A stretch of 64,000 nt of DNA from Combretum micranthum (GCA_024138025.1 JAMXBD010002492.1:124001-188000); one strand, 5' to 3'. Positions 22,838 through 35,439 are shown, counted from the first letter of the stretch. Numbers and translations are program-made. Notes: a model not told the origin generated them from the letters alone.

Positions 22838-22861
22838 CTTAAGTAGTTTTTCTTACTTAGG
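22838..22861 (+). promoter_or_regulatory. Intron hairpin, family C
   Basis: CTTAAGTAG, a 6-nt loop, then TTACTTAGG: nine pairs including two G-U. Relative to A and B the fourth pair is A-T instead of G-C, with both sides changed. It lies 179 nt upstream of the acceptor at 23040. Confidence 0.55.
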
Positions 22862-23040
22862 ACTCTCAGGTTTCCAACTATGTTGTTAAAGTGTGAGAGC
22901 TTTATAATTGATTTGTTGAACCTAAATTAAAGATCTAAATAGTTGGTTGTTACATTTACATTTAGATTATATACAAGTGATCATATCATGTGTGCTTATG
23001 TTGCCATTGTACTAGATCCGACTCATTTTTCTCTTTTCAG

Positions 23041-23198
23041 GTGATAATGAGTATGATGATGATCCTTATGATTACCTAAGGTATGGTATGGATATTGATG
23101 AGTTAGTTGATGGAGCGACCAGGGACGTTGGATTTGTTATGTTTCTTTCTAAGGTTTTAATATACCTATTTAGACTTATGTTTTTAACGTCAACTTGA
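23041..23198 (+). other. Terminal exon-like ORF, family C
   Basis: It follows the strong acceptor CTCTTTTCAG (ends 23040). In phase 1 it reads GDNEYDDDPYDYLRYG and MDIDELVDG, then runs on past the family-A stop to a TGA at 23196-23198. The acidic start, Tyr, Leu, Tyr-Gly, Asp and the Leu-x-Asp tail align with the A and B peptides, but the FLDEW core is not retained. Either a diverged homologue or a coincidence of composition. Confidence 0.35.
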
Positions 23199-23992
23199 TT
23201 CTAAGCTCATGGTTTGCGTTTTGGATTTATTAGTTACTCATATTTATACTTGATACTTTCAAGCTGCTAGATACTCAATAGCATTTTTGAGATACTTGAT
23301 ATTGATATCATATTTTGAGACTTATATATGTATGACCCATTCACAGGAGTAGCCTTTTTGGAAATCTTTTGCAAAATTGGTTTTTTGCTACAATATCAAA
23401 TGTTTTTAAATCTAATTGAATAATTTCATAATCTAAAATTTGTAGGAAACAATCACAGTAAACTATTAGTTTTAGATAATTAATTAGAATAATAAAATTT
23501 ATAGGTTAAATAATAGGAATGTAATGATTGTTAGTACTTGAAAGATTCTCGTGGGAGATTCCTATGCCTATTGCTATACTATTGTTTTGATCGGTATACT
23601 TGTGTAATTGATCGCTGAGTAGTATTAAGGATAGCATATTAATGTTAACACATTGTGTACTATATAATAGTTTAATATGCATCATAACTATGCAACAAAA
23701 CATTTTTTTCCCAATAATTTGGGTACGACAATTAACATTACATTTATATAATAATATTAAACTTGTTGATTTCATAAAATACTAATTAGTAATATAATAC
23801 GACACATAAAATTTTCAAAATTTCATTGTAAGGATTAATTATTAAATGTCGGTATACATAGTAATTAAATTAATAAAGGATCATCCTATTGATACTTAAT
23901 AGATATACCAAAACTAATAATAAATTATTTTATCATCTCATTATTTTTTTTGCTAAGGTGGTACTACCTACTTATGGCTCATATCAATTAAG

Positions 23993-23996
<4 letters not shown>

Positions 23997-24048
<52 letters not shown>
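23997..24048. repeat. (AG)n microsatellite
   Basis: About 26 uninterrupted AG dinucleotides, 120 bp left of element D. The rest of 23400-23996 is AT-rich and unassigned. Confidence 0.97.
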
Positions 24049-24050
<2 letters not shown>

Positions 24051-24172
24051 AATAAAGAAAACTGAGCAATATCAGATACTATTATTATCTCATAAACACT
24101 TTCGAAAGTTTCGCGAAGAAAATTTTTATCATTTATTTCGAATTGTACTAAGTATTGAGAAACTTGTACTTC

Positions 24173-25646
24173 TGGACGATTAGTTAGCCAAAACAATTAA
24201 AACTTATACTCACAATCTGCTATGATCGTTGACAGTAGTACAAATTTAGAGCACAAGTGTCGATCCCACAGGACTAATGAGTACTAATATTGACCATTCT
24301 TTTATTGTTCAACCTGCAAATGATAGTGATTTAACAAAATAACACAAGAACACAAGAAGAAAAGAGAAAATATGATTATGGAAGTTGTTTAGAGCTTGAA
24401 TCCCCACTAGTTGATATGTGAATTTGGAAAGGATAATTTCAATATTATTGCTTAACTTTCTTGAACGGTGAGAACTCCTAAAGTATTCTAATATCTCTTT
24501 CAAGATTATTGGAATCTTATCCTTAGTTGATTAATTGGAGTTTCTTCTAATTAAAACCCTTAAATAGTTTATTCGTTCTAGAATTCCTTATTATGTTTCA
24601 TCCTAATCCTGAAGAATCATGTCGATCTATCTAGAATCTCATTCAACTTCTTTCAATTATGCAGATCTAAACATACAAACAATATCTCTATTAATTTGCA
24701 TGAAAATTAGAACATGAACTAATATTCGAGACTATTAATTCAATATAATAAAGCATAACATAATTGGATTCAATAATCCAAGCAATAATATCAAAATCAG
24801 ATAAGAACCATCACATAGAACAACTAGTGGTTCATCAAAATCTAAACAAAGAGTTTACTCCACCATGGGAGAAGTCTTAATCAATTACAACCCGAAATTA
24901 AAATAAGAAACTATCTTCAAATAGACTTGCAAGAATAATTACGCATTTTCAAGTACTCTGTCAGATCTTCTTCTTTCCCTCTCTGTTTTTTTTTTTTTCT
25001 TTGCTTCCTTGATTCTTCCCTCCATCTTTCTTTTGTAATAATCTTCAAGTAAATGGAATTGAATGTTCATTATGGAAAATGGGAAGTTATGGGTCTCTTC
25101 GCTTTCTAAAATAAATCTCCTCTAATGCCCAATGGACGTTTCTTTCATAATAGGAGGTTACTTTTCTATTAAAAAGCCGTTTGTTTAAAATAATGCACTA
25201 TTAGATTGACGTGTTGGGGACAGGTCCTGTCATGGAGCATGTCTGGCATTTTTCCTTTATGTGAGAATTGACACGACTAGGACATGGCTTATCCCAGTAT
25301 CGTGTCACAAGCTGTGAACTCCCCTAGAAACGACACGACTGAGGACAGTTCGTGTCATGGTCATGTCATTTTGAAACTCAAATTTTCTTCTTTTTTTGTG
25401 CTTTTACTTGACATGGTTGATAGACATGGTTGATAGACATGGCCTGTCTTTGCTATGTTGACCACTTTTTGTCTCCAAACTTTGTATTTTTGACCTGTTT
25501 TTCTTTCTTTTTATAAAATAACTCCTTTAAAGACCTAAAAGTATAAATTAATATTTTTAAGTGCCAAATTTTTAATATTTATCAATAAAATGACTAATAA
25601 AAGTCCATTTTGGTATTCACAAAATAGGAATAATTTTGGTTTATCA
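24173..25646 (-). repeat. 3' LTR of element D
   Basis: It is bounded by ACTTC on the left and the polypurine tract on the right. It begins (minus) TGATAAACC and ends GTCC-like before the duplication. It contains a word array near 25205-25450: GACACGAC, GGACATGGC, GTGTCATGGTCATGTC. Confidence 0.88.
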
Positions 25647-25662
25647 AATTCCCCCACAGTTG
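25647..25662 (-). other. Polypurine tract of element D
   Basis: The minus strand reads CAACTGTGGGGGAATT directly before TGATAAACC. It is characteristic of the Athila lineage. Confidence 0.88.
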
Positions 25663-28600
25663 AGTATTTACTTGTCCTCAAGCAAACAATTAAGGATAAT
25701 GAAAATCTATCATCAAATGTACTCAAAATTTTTCACAAGTTAAAACTCATAGAGCATTCATTAATCATTTTAAATCATAGCGACTTACTTTTGTACCTAT
25801 CGCTCAAATCTATCATATAAATGTAATTATCATACCATAATCAAAATTGTAAGGCTAATCCAGGTAAGTCAAACTTTACCCTTACCATTTAACAGCAGAT
25901 TTCAAAGTCACAAAATAAAAGCAAAGTCAATCAATAGTAAAATAGACCCGATTACATTTCACCACCAATTAGCAGGTATATAAGCCTTCAACCATTTCTC
26001 TAAGTACAACAACCTAGAATGAAAGTATTTGGTATCCATCATTCCTTTAGATTTTTCCTTTTTGAAAAATTTATTTATATATATGTATATATATATTTTC
26101 ATTAAGAACAAAAATTCTCTTAATAATCTTAAGAGGGATTTCCTCTGGATGGGGTGTAGCCAGCATCTTTTTAACTTTGTTTGCCTAATCATCTTGTTGT
26201 TATAGCGAGATCCTTGAGTTGGCATATTCCGGGCTAATCACCTAAGTGACCATGTTTTAAAGGGACCCAAAACTCTCATTACTTTAACTTTCATATTTAA
26301 TATTCTTAACTCACTTACCTGTGTTAGCGGAGTAAAGGCTATGAAATATATATATATATATTGTTATTATAATTATTTTTTTATCAATTGTCTATAGGAA
26401 GCTTGTATAGTCAATAGCGGGGTCAGACTTCGCTCTTCTAAGGGACCAAAGCCTATCCATATCAACTTAACTTTTAATTTTAGTTAAGCACAACAATTGA
26501 TTGATTTTCAAAAAGAATTACTAAGTGATAAATTTCACATAATCCTTTTACAAAAGGTTAGAAGAGCTCTCAAAATTTTTAAAAGAAGAATATACAAGCT
26601 AACAGGCTTAGAAATATAACCGCTTAAATTTCAACTAAGGACTTCACTCCATTTCTAAACTCTAGATTCCATTACTAAATAGTAAGTAAGTTTACCTTAC
26701 CTAGATTTTATCCTATAATTTCAACTAAGTATACTAATCATAAAATAGATGAGTAAAGTACTATAAGTCGCTTTTACTTTAAGACGAATGCTAATAAACA
26801 AGAGAGTATATTTTCAAGATTTATTCAATTAAAGCACATTTGTAAAATATGAATGGGGAATTTTGATAAAAATTCAAAATCAAGCTCAAAATAATGTGAT
26901 CATGAAAAGCATAGAGAAACCAATTATTTCTTTCAAGAATATCCCTCCCCCACACTTAATTGGGACATTGTCCCCAATGTTAAACATATATGCAAAAAGT
27001 GAAGAAAGGAAAACTTGAATTTCCTTGTTTAAGTACAACATTCAACTGCAAGAGAGTGATAAATTTCAGCAAAAAGAAGCAGTTGTGATAGCAAGTCATG
27101 TCAGATAAAAGAACATCTGGGATGCAAAAAAACAATAAAAAAGAGGAAAAAATAAAATAAAATCAAAGCAAAAATAAGCACTCATGATTCTACTAATGAG
27201 CCCTAAAGGGTCTATCCCAAAGTTGGGCGCTCAATATTATAGTCATCCATAATATCATAAAAGCAAATCATCAAATTAGAAATCAATCAATCAAGGAATC
27301 AATATCCTCGATAATCAGGATCATCATCATCCTCATTCTTTCTTGTTCTCTTTTTTCTTACTGGAAGGTGTGGGAGCTAGTGTTTCTTCTCTTGCTATCT
27401 CATTATCCCTCCTCTCCAGTTGCATAACATGTTTCCTTCCAAATGCCTACCTAAAAACACATTGCATTTGTCTTGTTCTACTCTTGACATAGGATCAGTG
27501 GGTCTCTGTGGATCTAGGTCATTTCTAAGAATTTGGTGTTGAGCAGTGGAGCACCTTCTTGCCACTTGTTTTTGTCTCATCCTAAAAATTAATCAAAAGT
27601 TTAGACCACAGTTGAGACCTTAAAAGAATTCAAATAAGAATTTAAGATTGTTAATCTAAGTCGAGCGATGCAAGAGCACACAAAAGTCATGCTAACAGCT
27701 CATCTTATTATATTTCAATTTGTTTTCAAAACAACAATTACTAAAGAACCATAGCACAGCACGACCAAATGATAGGGCATATCACGGTTATGTCCTTTTT
27801 AGCCCACATTTCTTCCAAAAAAAACTCAGCATCCATCATCTTTATCAACCCAATCTTCCATTACAAAAATTTCCTTTCTATAAGCACGACTTCAATCATT
27901 CACAACAGCCCAACAATTCACAAATTTCAACAGTCTCAATTTTTTAAATCTAGGAAAAACATGCACTCACTTAAGCTAAAATTTTAGATTATGCATGCAA
28001 CATAGATTTTTATGCATTTATCAACATCAAACAATGATTAAAAATCACATGCAACAAGTATCAAGACCCAAAAGCTTCAAATCAAACCAACAACATCCTT
28101 ATGGAAGGCACAAACTGCAAAACGAGAGAAAGAAATGAGAGTAAGAAAGAAAAACTTACCTTGATTCCTTATATTTTCCTCTCATAATGGCATGGATGGA
28201 GTAGATGGAATGGATGGTAGTGTTCTATCTGTTCGAAAAAAATTGGGAGGATTGTTAAGTGTAGAAAAATAAGCCCTATGTGATCGAAAAAGTGAAGTGT
28301 AAGTTTATATAGGGCCTATGACACGAGAGGGACATGGCATGTCATAATCGTGTCATTCTTTTGTGAAATGGCTAGTAAGTTACACGACCTAGGGACAAGA
28401 CATGTCCCAAGCATATCTATGTGGAGTACTTAATCACAGCTTGGTACACTATTTAAAGACAAGCCGTGTCGTTGGGCGTGTCAACCTAGAAATTTTTATG
28501 ACGTTGAAAATCATGGGACATGGCTAAGGGACAAGCCATGTCTCAAGTGTGTGATACCAAAACTCATCTCCACAGTTTGTTACACGACTCAGGGATAAGT

Positions 28601-29182
28601 TGTGTCTTAAAAATGTCGTTATGAAATTCATGAAAACTATTTGATTAGTAAAAGATACGACTTTAAGATAAGTCATGTCAGTTATGTCGATTTTGCAACA
28701 AGTTACCTTGCCTTTTTCTGCCTTGTTTCCTTTCAAAATTTCCATTCTACAATTAAGAACAACACTTAGCCATCAACAAATCATAGAAAAAGATATGATC
28801 ATGAGTCCAAAAAGAAAAAGAAAAGTTAGACATGAGTTGCCTCCCATGAAGCGCTTTTGGTTATCATCGTTAGATCGACAATGATGTTGCTTTTCTGCCT
28901 AGATTTCATTGGAATGTATCCTACTCCCAGATCTATAGAACACATGAGAGTTGCTTCATTGGTAGCAAATATCGATCCAATTGTATGATGATTCCTGCAA
29001 AACTCCTAAAGTTAAATATAACACAAAAAGAAGTTTATAAATAATGTGCCTACTCAAACTCAAGTATATATCCCGTAAATTCTAGGCATTCTAACACCAA
29101 ATGTGTTCTTTCTATCTCATACTCCTCAACAAAATTCAAAGCGGGTTCTAAATGATAGATATCTAATTGATTGTCAACCTCG
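25663..29182 (-). other. Interior of element D, non-coding
   Basis: No retrotransposon protein is recognisable in either strand. The 3' part (about 26200-26460) has CACCTAAGTGACC and GGGACC words resembling the interior of element E near 36000-36200. Around 28830-28860 lies GTTGCCTCCCATGAAGCGCT, whose counterpart occurs in E near 44030. A second word array is at 28315-28690. Confidence 0.6.
28315..28690 (-). repeat. Palindromic word array inside element D
   Basis: Six units at about 60-75 bp spacing combine ACACGAC, AGGGACAAG and CATGTC, for example near 28380, 28510 and 28580. The arms ACACGA/TCGTGT and GGGACA/TGTCCC are complementary. The same words appear in both LTRs of D, so the module exists in three places within one element. 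Confidence 0.7.
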
Positions 29183-29566
29183 TCATTCTCCTTTCTTGGA
29201 TTCAAAAGAATTTCGCAATTTTTCTTCATGAAGCAATTGCATATCTTGAGAACTAATTACCTCTTCTTGTTCAATTGATTTTGCTTCAATTGAGTGGCTA
29301 TTAAAATCCACCTTTTCATCAGAAGTGTAAGAGTGGTATGATACATGCGGTGATGTAGGGATAGGAAGACAAGTATTTGCATCAAAACTTTTATATTTAT
29401 CCCAATGTTCATGGACCAATTCACCCATAGTTTTTTCATGTCGTGGCTCATCTACACACAATGCAGGTAATACAATACATAGGGGGAAATCAAAATAATA
29501 GGGATTTATGCACTTACATGAAGGTGGTTTTCCATAATATGAACATACCAAATTGACAGAGGTCAT
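29183..29566 (-). CDS. 127-codon ORF near the 5' end of element D, unknown
   Basis: It starts 242 nt downstream of the primer site and is the longest open frame in D. Near the start is a Cys-rich patch (CSYYGKPPSCKC, about residues 8-19). Then comes a PALCVDEPRHEK segment, a Ser/His-rich middle and a Glu-rich C-terminus with QEEVISSQDMQLL. No known gag or zinc-knuckle spacing is met. Its position between primer site and interior is where gag would be. It may be a remnant leader protein or chance. A second, overlapping frame on the same strand (29257-29451) is its shadow. Confidence 0.35.
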   Translation of the reverse strand: MTSVNLVCSYYGKPPSCKCINPYYFDFPLCIVLPALCVDEPRHEKTMGELVHEHWDKYKSFDANTCLPIPTSPHVSYHSYTSDEKVDFNSHSIEAKSIEQEEVISSQDMQLLHEEKLRNSFESKKGE

Positions 29567-29807
29567 GGAGACGGTTCTTCTGTATTATGTACTCCAATAG
29601 TAAACATCAGGATTCTACCATACGTACTCCATCCATTCTACTCCATCTATCAATAGCCACTATCAAAATAAATCAACAAACTCTTTAAATCCTAATTTAG
29701 AAGCAATATCAACCAATAAGAGGAGTAAGAAAAAAATGGTTAGAAAGAATAAGAAGGAAGAAGAGAATGGTTAAATCAATAAAATAGCTGCTTTCTTAAT
29801 ATCACTA

Positions 29808-29826
29808 GTCCCCGGCAATGGTGCCA
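29808..29826 (-). other. Primer binding site of element D (tRNA-Asp type)
   Basis: The minus strand reads TGGCACCATTGCCGGGGAC ten nt after the LTR end. It differs by two transitions from the TGGCGCCGTTGCCGGGGA site used by Athila and some Tat elements. Confidence 0.88.
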
Positions 29827-29835
29827 AAAACTTGA

Positions 29836-31344
29836 TGACTATTAGATAGCCAAAAAAAATTAAAACTTATATCCAAATCTACTATGATCGTTTTTAAGGC
29901 AAGTATACCTATTGTTGATAGTAATATAGATTTAGAGCACAAATGTCGATCCCACGGGGATTAATGAGTACAAATACTTACCCTTCTTCTATTGTTTAAT
30001 CTGCAAATGATAGTGATCTAACAAAATAACACAAGAACACAAGAAGAAAAAGGAAAATCTATAAGTCGAGAGAAAATCTGATTATGGAAGTTGTTTAGAG
30101 CTTGGATCCCCACTAGTTGATATGTGAATTTGGAAAGGATAATTTCAATATTACTGCTTAACTTTCTTGAACGGTGAGAACTCCTAAAGTATTCCAATAT
30201 CTCTTTTAAGATTATTAGAATCTTATCCTTGGTTGATTAGTTGGAGTTTCTTCCTAATTAAAACCCCTTAAATAGTTTATTCGTTCTAGAATTCCCTTAT
30301 TAGGTTTCACCCTAATCCCGAAGAATCATGTCGATCTATCTCTAGAATCTCATTCAACTTCTTTCAATTATGCAGATCTAAACATACAAACAATATCTCT
30401 ATTAATTTGCATGAAAATTAGAACATGAACTAATATTCGAGACTATTAATTCAATATAATAAAGCATAACATAATTGAATTCAATAATCCAAGCAATAAT
30501 ATCAAAATCAGATAAGAACCATCACATAGAACAAACTAGTGGTTCATCAAAATCTAAACAAAAGAGGTTACTCCACCATGGGAGAAGTCTTCATCAATTA
30601 CAACATGAAATTAAAATAAGAAACTATCTTCAAATAGACTTGCAAGAATATCTACGCATTTTCAAGTACTCTATCAGATCTTCTTCTTTCTCTTTCTCTC
30701 TCTCTCTCTTTGCTTGCCTTGATTCTTCCCTCCATCATTCTTTTGTAATAATCTTCAAGTAAATGGAATTGAATGTTCATTATGGAAAATGGGAAGTTAT
30801 GGGTCTCTTCGCTTTCTAAAATAAATCTCCTTTAATGCCTAATGGACGTTTCTTTCATGAATAGGAGGTTACTTTTCTATTAAAAAGCCATTTGTTTAAA
30901 ATAATGCATTGTCAGATTGACGTGTTGGGGACAGGTCGTGTCACAGAGCATGTCTGGCATTTTTCCTTTATATGAGAATTGACACGACTAGGACATGGCT
31001 TGTCCCAGAATCGTGTCACAAGCTGTGAACTCCCCTAGAAACGACACAACTGAGGACAGTTCGTGTCATGGTCATGTCATTTTGAAACTCAAATTTTCTT
31101 CTTTTTTTGTGCTTTTACTTGACATGGTTGATAGACATGGCCTGTCTTTGCTATGTTGACCACTTTTTGTCTCCAAACTTTGCATTTTTGACCTGTTTTT
31201 CTTTCTTTTTATAAAATAACTACTTTAAAGACCTGAAAGCATAAATCAATATTTTTAAGTGCCAAATTTTTAATATTTATCAATAAAATGACTAATAAAA
31301 GTCCATTTTGGTATTCATAAAATACGAATAATTTTGGTATATCA
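29836..31344 (-). repeat. 5' LTR of element D
   Basis: Near-identical to 24173-25646 with small gaps. It contains the cleanest palindromic word of the family: GACACGA, AGGACA, TGTCCC, TCGTGTC nested arms at about 30981-31017. Confidence 0.9.
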
Positions 31345-31349
31345 ACTTC

Positions 31350-33499
31350 CTTTTTATTTGACTTGTTATACTTGTCTAAGTAATAGGTGTGTGAGAGTGG
31401 CAAAGGACACTTAGAGAGTTATGTTTAGCTTAGATGGAAGCTACAGGAGGTTGTGTTGGCTTGCTACTATAGATACACAAGACGCTTTGTACTCTCAAGT
31501 TTAATTGGATTAGTGGAACAAATTGATATGGAATACTAGGACCTTAGTGTAGAGCTTAAAGAGTTGAATAACACATAAGGAATAACCATAATATATAAAC
31601 AAACAATATATTTTCTCTCTATCTTTTTAACTTTCACTATGTACTCTAATTTTATGTTTGGAAAATATTATTAAGCTTATGAATTTTTAAAAAGAACTAA
31701 GTAACAATTGTGACTTAATCTCAAGCCATAAGCAAGTTATGCAATGAAGAGAGACTTATAAATTTGTTTTGAAGTTCAAAAAAGTTTTTAAAAGTTTCTA
31801 AAGTAACCAATTTACTCCTTGCAACCCCAATCCCCCTTTTGGTTACTTTCTTTCAAGACCAATAGATATCATCTCAATATATGGATATTTGCACTTAATT
31901 TGATTCTATAGATTTCTCAAAGCATGAAAAAATAGTAGATACTTTGGTTCAATGCTTGGTTGTCATTGTAGGGATATTAATCTTCACTTATTTGAAGAAC
32001 ATATTAGTCCTACTATATCATTACATTACCAAATTATAACCTGTAACATTTACCATCCAAATGCATGAGCAACTAGGGAAAGTTTCAACTAAAATAGAGT
32101 TAAGATAAAGTAATTCGATAGGCACATAAGAATAGACCCAAGAAGAAGTAACATATGAAGATTGAGTTGCATGGTTGTCAAAATCACAAGTCAAATATAA
32201 GATTCTACGAGTTTATTATTTTATATATTTTTTCTTATCTAAAATAGGTGCAAAATTGTTTAGGTGCAAACTTTAAGTAAAATTATGAATTTTAGTATAT
32301 GATTCTACACGTTTATGATTTTATTAGTTTTACATGATTTTGTACGATTTCATACATCTTGGTGGATAGTAAAATCATGATTTTGACAACCATGTTGAGC
32401 TGTATCAAATTTGGTTGCAACTTAAAACACATTTTAGACTTGAGTAGCTAATTTGCAAAACTAAACAGAGTAGCTAAGATGACCTAAAATAAACATGAGC
32501 AAGAGCTAACCTAAATTTAAAGTTAGATAACAAATAACAGCTATAACAGAGTGTAAAGTAAATATATCATATTGATGAGAACTAGTTGCCGAGATAGCTA
32601 TTGTTGATAGTCTCACTTGAGCTTTGTCAAAGTGATGTTTTAGTAGCTGATGGATAGCAATTGTAGCTTCAAGAACCCTCGTTTGACTGCCTACTAAGCT
32701 ATTAAAAGACAACCCATTTTAGTAATTGATAAAGACCATTTGAGTGCCATAGAGCTTTGATAATCTTCGCAAGAGATGCTATAAAGTTGAACTCCTTATA
32801 GAAGACTATATTGGCATAAGATTCTTTATGGTTTGTAAGCACCCATATCAAATTTGTTCATATTAGATCAAGAATAGTCTAAGTTGTAGAGGAGACACAT
32901 GACCAACTTTAGTAAGGTCTCACTGAGTTGCTTCTTGACAACACTGAATAGTCACTTTAGTAGCAAAATAGAATGTTAAAGAGTAATTTACGATTGCTTA
33001 AGGTTTGCAAATGGAGCACTCATTGAGTTTCAAAAGAATCGCCAAGCACATCAATAGTAGTAGCCCAAATCAAGCTATAAAGATGAGTTTAAGACTTAAC
33101 AAACGGTGCCCACTTAGCAACCTTTGAGTCAATTGTAGTGCCATAAAATTTTGAGAACTAACAATTGTACAAGTTGACATGATTACATAAAGAGCTAATG
33201 AAGCACTTGGTTAAATTATTCAAAGGAGTATTTGTGCATCACAATTTGAGTGCCATGACACTACAGTTTAGTGTCTATGCTATAGTTGAACCGACGAAAT
33301 TATTGATATCGAGTTTAGATAAGGAGTGCTCAGAACTGATTTAAAGTGCCCATGACTTAAACTTGAGTGTTTAAGCTACCACACTTGCAAACTAAACCAG
33401 TATCTAAGCTGAGCATTTATTAAAAATTGCCACAATTTGTAACTAGAAAACTAAGTGACAACAACAGTGAATAGAAAATAATTCCAAGATTGAATAACA
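31350..33499. other. Unassigned spacer between elements D and E
   Basis: No convincing ORF. The part 32400-33499 is rich in short recurring words (GTAGCT, AGCTAAG, TTGAGT) and has the same texture as 50983-52000 on the other side of element E. This fits both being flanks of one original locus split by E. Confidence 0.5.
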
Positions 33500-33504
33500 G
33501 AAGT

Positions 33505-35439
33505 TAGTACATGTTTTATTGACCAAATTGTAAATTTAATGTCTATGATTCTCTTCCTAAACACAATCAACATTAGGCAAGTACACCTATTATGGAATGA
33601 AGTATAGGGTCATCTCCTACAAGGATCAGTAATTATCAGTAGTCACATTTTGTTTATTATCTAGCCTAGAAAATCTAGTGAATGGTGTTGTTAAACTATT
33701 AATTGCACTACTAGTTTCCTATATGCTATAGCTATTAATTTCTAACACTAATTACTTGAATTAAATGAAAAACATAATGACTTAGACTTTGCGTCACCAA
33801 TGAAATTGACATGTGTATTAAAAGCATTCTATTAACATTACTACTTCCTTAACTATAAAATTCATTAATTAAGTTAATGTCTTTTTCAAGATCACTAACA
33901 TCTAATCTTAATTTTATTTGTTGGAATCTCTTCCTATGCTAGTAGCCAATTACGATCACATTAAGTTCAGGAATCCTATACTAGTGATAATTTTATGCAA
34001 AGAATTTCATAACTCTGTCTCTAGAATCATGATCAATCCCTTTCGACAACCTAAATCTATTCAGTGGCATGATTTCACAATTAATCCTAATGAAATATAA
34101 CATAAATATACATTGCATAATATAGATTTATGATCCAATAATATCAACTGTTGGAATTAAGAAACCTAGTAGTGTTCATTGATTATTTTATACAACTACA
34201 CATCAATTCATAGTATTGCAAAGTCTAAGTTCACACTACCCATGCATCATACAATAAAGAAACAAAATGACAAATGAAAGAAAATGGTAAGGGAACATGA
34301 ATAAAACCCCTTTTTCACGATGTAAATAGTCTAATGGCTTCGTTGCATGATTACAGCAATGAGTCTTCTTTTCTTTGCCTCTCAAGAATTTCCAATGATT
34401 ATATTTACAAAACAATGCTACAAAATTAGCTTTGAATAGGTGTAAGTAAAGAACTAATTGTGTTGTAATGTTTCGGTGGTATAGAATTGTTTGGGATATG
34501 ATATGTAATGATTCTGTCCCTCTCTAATGTTTGGTGTGTTGTATTTATATGTTCTTAACAGATATGACACGACCTAGTCCCTTTTCCTTGTCTTTGTTTG
34601 CTTTCATTGCTTTTCAAAATATGATTATATAACTTCTAATGTGGAGAACAAGGCCAATCATACCCCCAATCACAATCGTGACTTGGCCATGTACCTTATT
34701 TTTGCCATGACCAAGATTAATCATAGTCGTGCCCTTGCTGGTGATTGTTGTGAGTCCAAAATCCCATTGCATGGCACAGTCGTGATCAAGACTTAAAAAA
34801 TACTATGGAAAGAACCTCCTTAAGGATGATAGCCATGCCATGACCCATGATCAATGTGGTGTTGATTTCATCTGCTTGTCCTGCCAGTGATCTTAGTCTT
34901 GATAAGGAGGATGTAATAAGGACCATGGCTGTGCTATATGCCATGATCAGCATGGCAAGGAAACTCTAGAACATCATGATCGTGATCTCAATGATCATTT
35001 CCTTTCTTAATGCAACATATGCGTGATCAACAAGGCTTCCTATTTCCCTTCTCTTCTCGCGACTGTGATTTCATCCTTAATTTCATACACCTTGTTCGTT
35101 GGTTCGATAATATCCATGCCTTGGACTGTAGTTGTTATGGTTGTTCGTTTCTTCTGTTTCACACTCATGATGCGATAATGTCCAATTCCTAGTGTTGATT
35201 TCTTGTATCACAACCTCAATCACAATTGTGATATGCCTCTTTTCTACCATTTTACTTGGAAATGTTGAACTTGTGGCGATTTATCCTCATCTGATATTGA
35301 TAATTTTGCCAAAAGGATCCTGAATCACCAAAAATCAACATATAAATGAATTAAACACCAACTCTTGAGATTAATTACAAATCAAAGCACAATTAGATGC
35401 AGATAGCTCCTAAATGCTTAGAGTAAATAACTCCTATAA
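33505..35439 (-). repeat. 3' LTR of element E
   Basis: Direct repeat of 45598-46673 plus 50182-50977 (shared: GATTCTCTTCCTAAACA, ATCTAGCCTAGAAAA, GATATGACAC). It carries a word array at 34640-35250 with CACAATCGTGAC, CTTGGCCATG...CATGACCAAG arms and AGTCGTG. Confidence 0.88.

Larger units (their letters stand above)
20560..23400 (+). mobile_element. LTR-like region, family C (ends not resolved)
   Basis: The right half follows family A block by block: a distorted splice-like boundary near 22480-22500, the CATAGTGACTTG block, the GGCGGTGCTAATATGGTAG block, the GATAACATTTACTTAT block, the hairpin at 22838-22861, and an acceptor with acidic terminal exon at 23041. I could not find TG/CA ends or a duplication, so the limits are guesses. 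Upstream is an array of GGGCTTAAT-like words and a MITE. Confidence 0.5.
24173..31344 (-). mobile_element. Element D: complete-ended, coding-poor Athila-type element
   Basis: Direct repeats of about 1.5 kb (24173-25646 and 29836-31344) flank a 4.2-kb interior. The pentamer ACTTC borders both outer ends (24168-24172 and 31345-31349). The primer site next to the right LTR is tRNA-Asp-like and the tract next to the left LTR is GTGGGGGAATT-type; both are Athila hallmarks, and they set the orientation as minus. No gag, protease, RT or integrase is detectable. In the stretch 24371-24570 versus 30070-30270 I count about eight substitutions and two one-base gaps, so the insertion is fairly recent. 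It must have moved with proteins supplied by a partner. Confidence 0.9.

Noticed and set aside
28315..28690. Regularly spaced repeats resembling a CRISPR array
   Set aside because: Units are imperfect palindromes of variable length without constant repeats or unique spacers, inside a plant retrotransposon.
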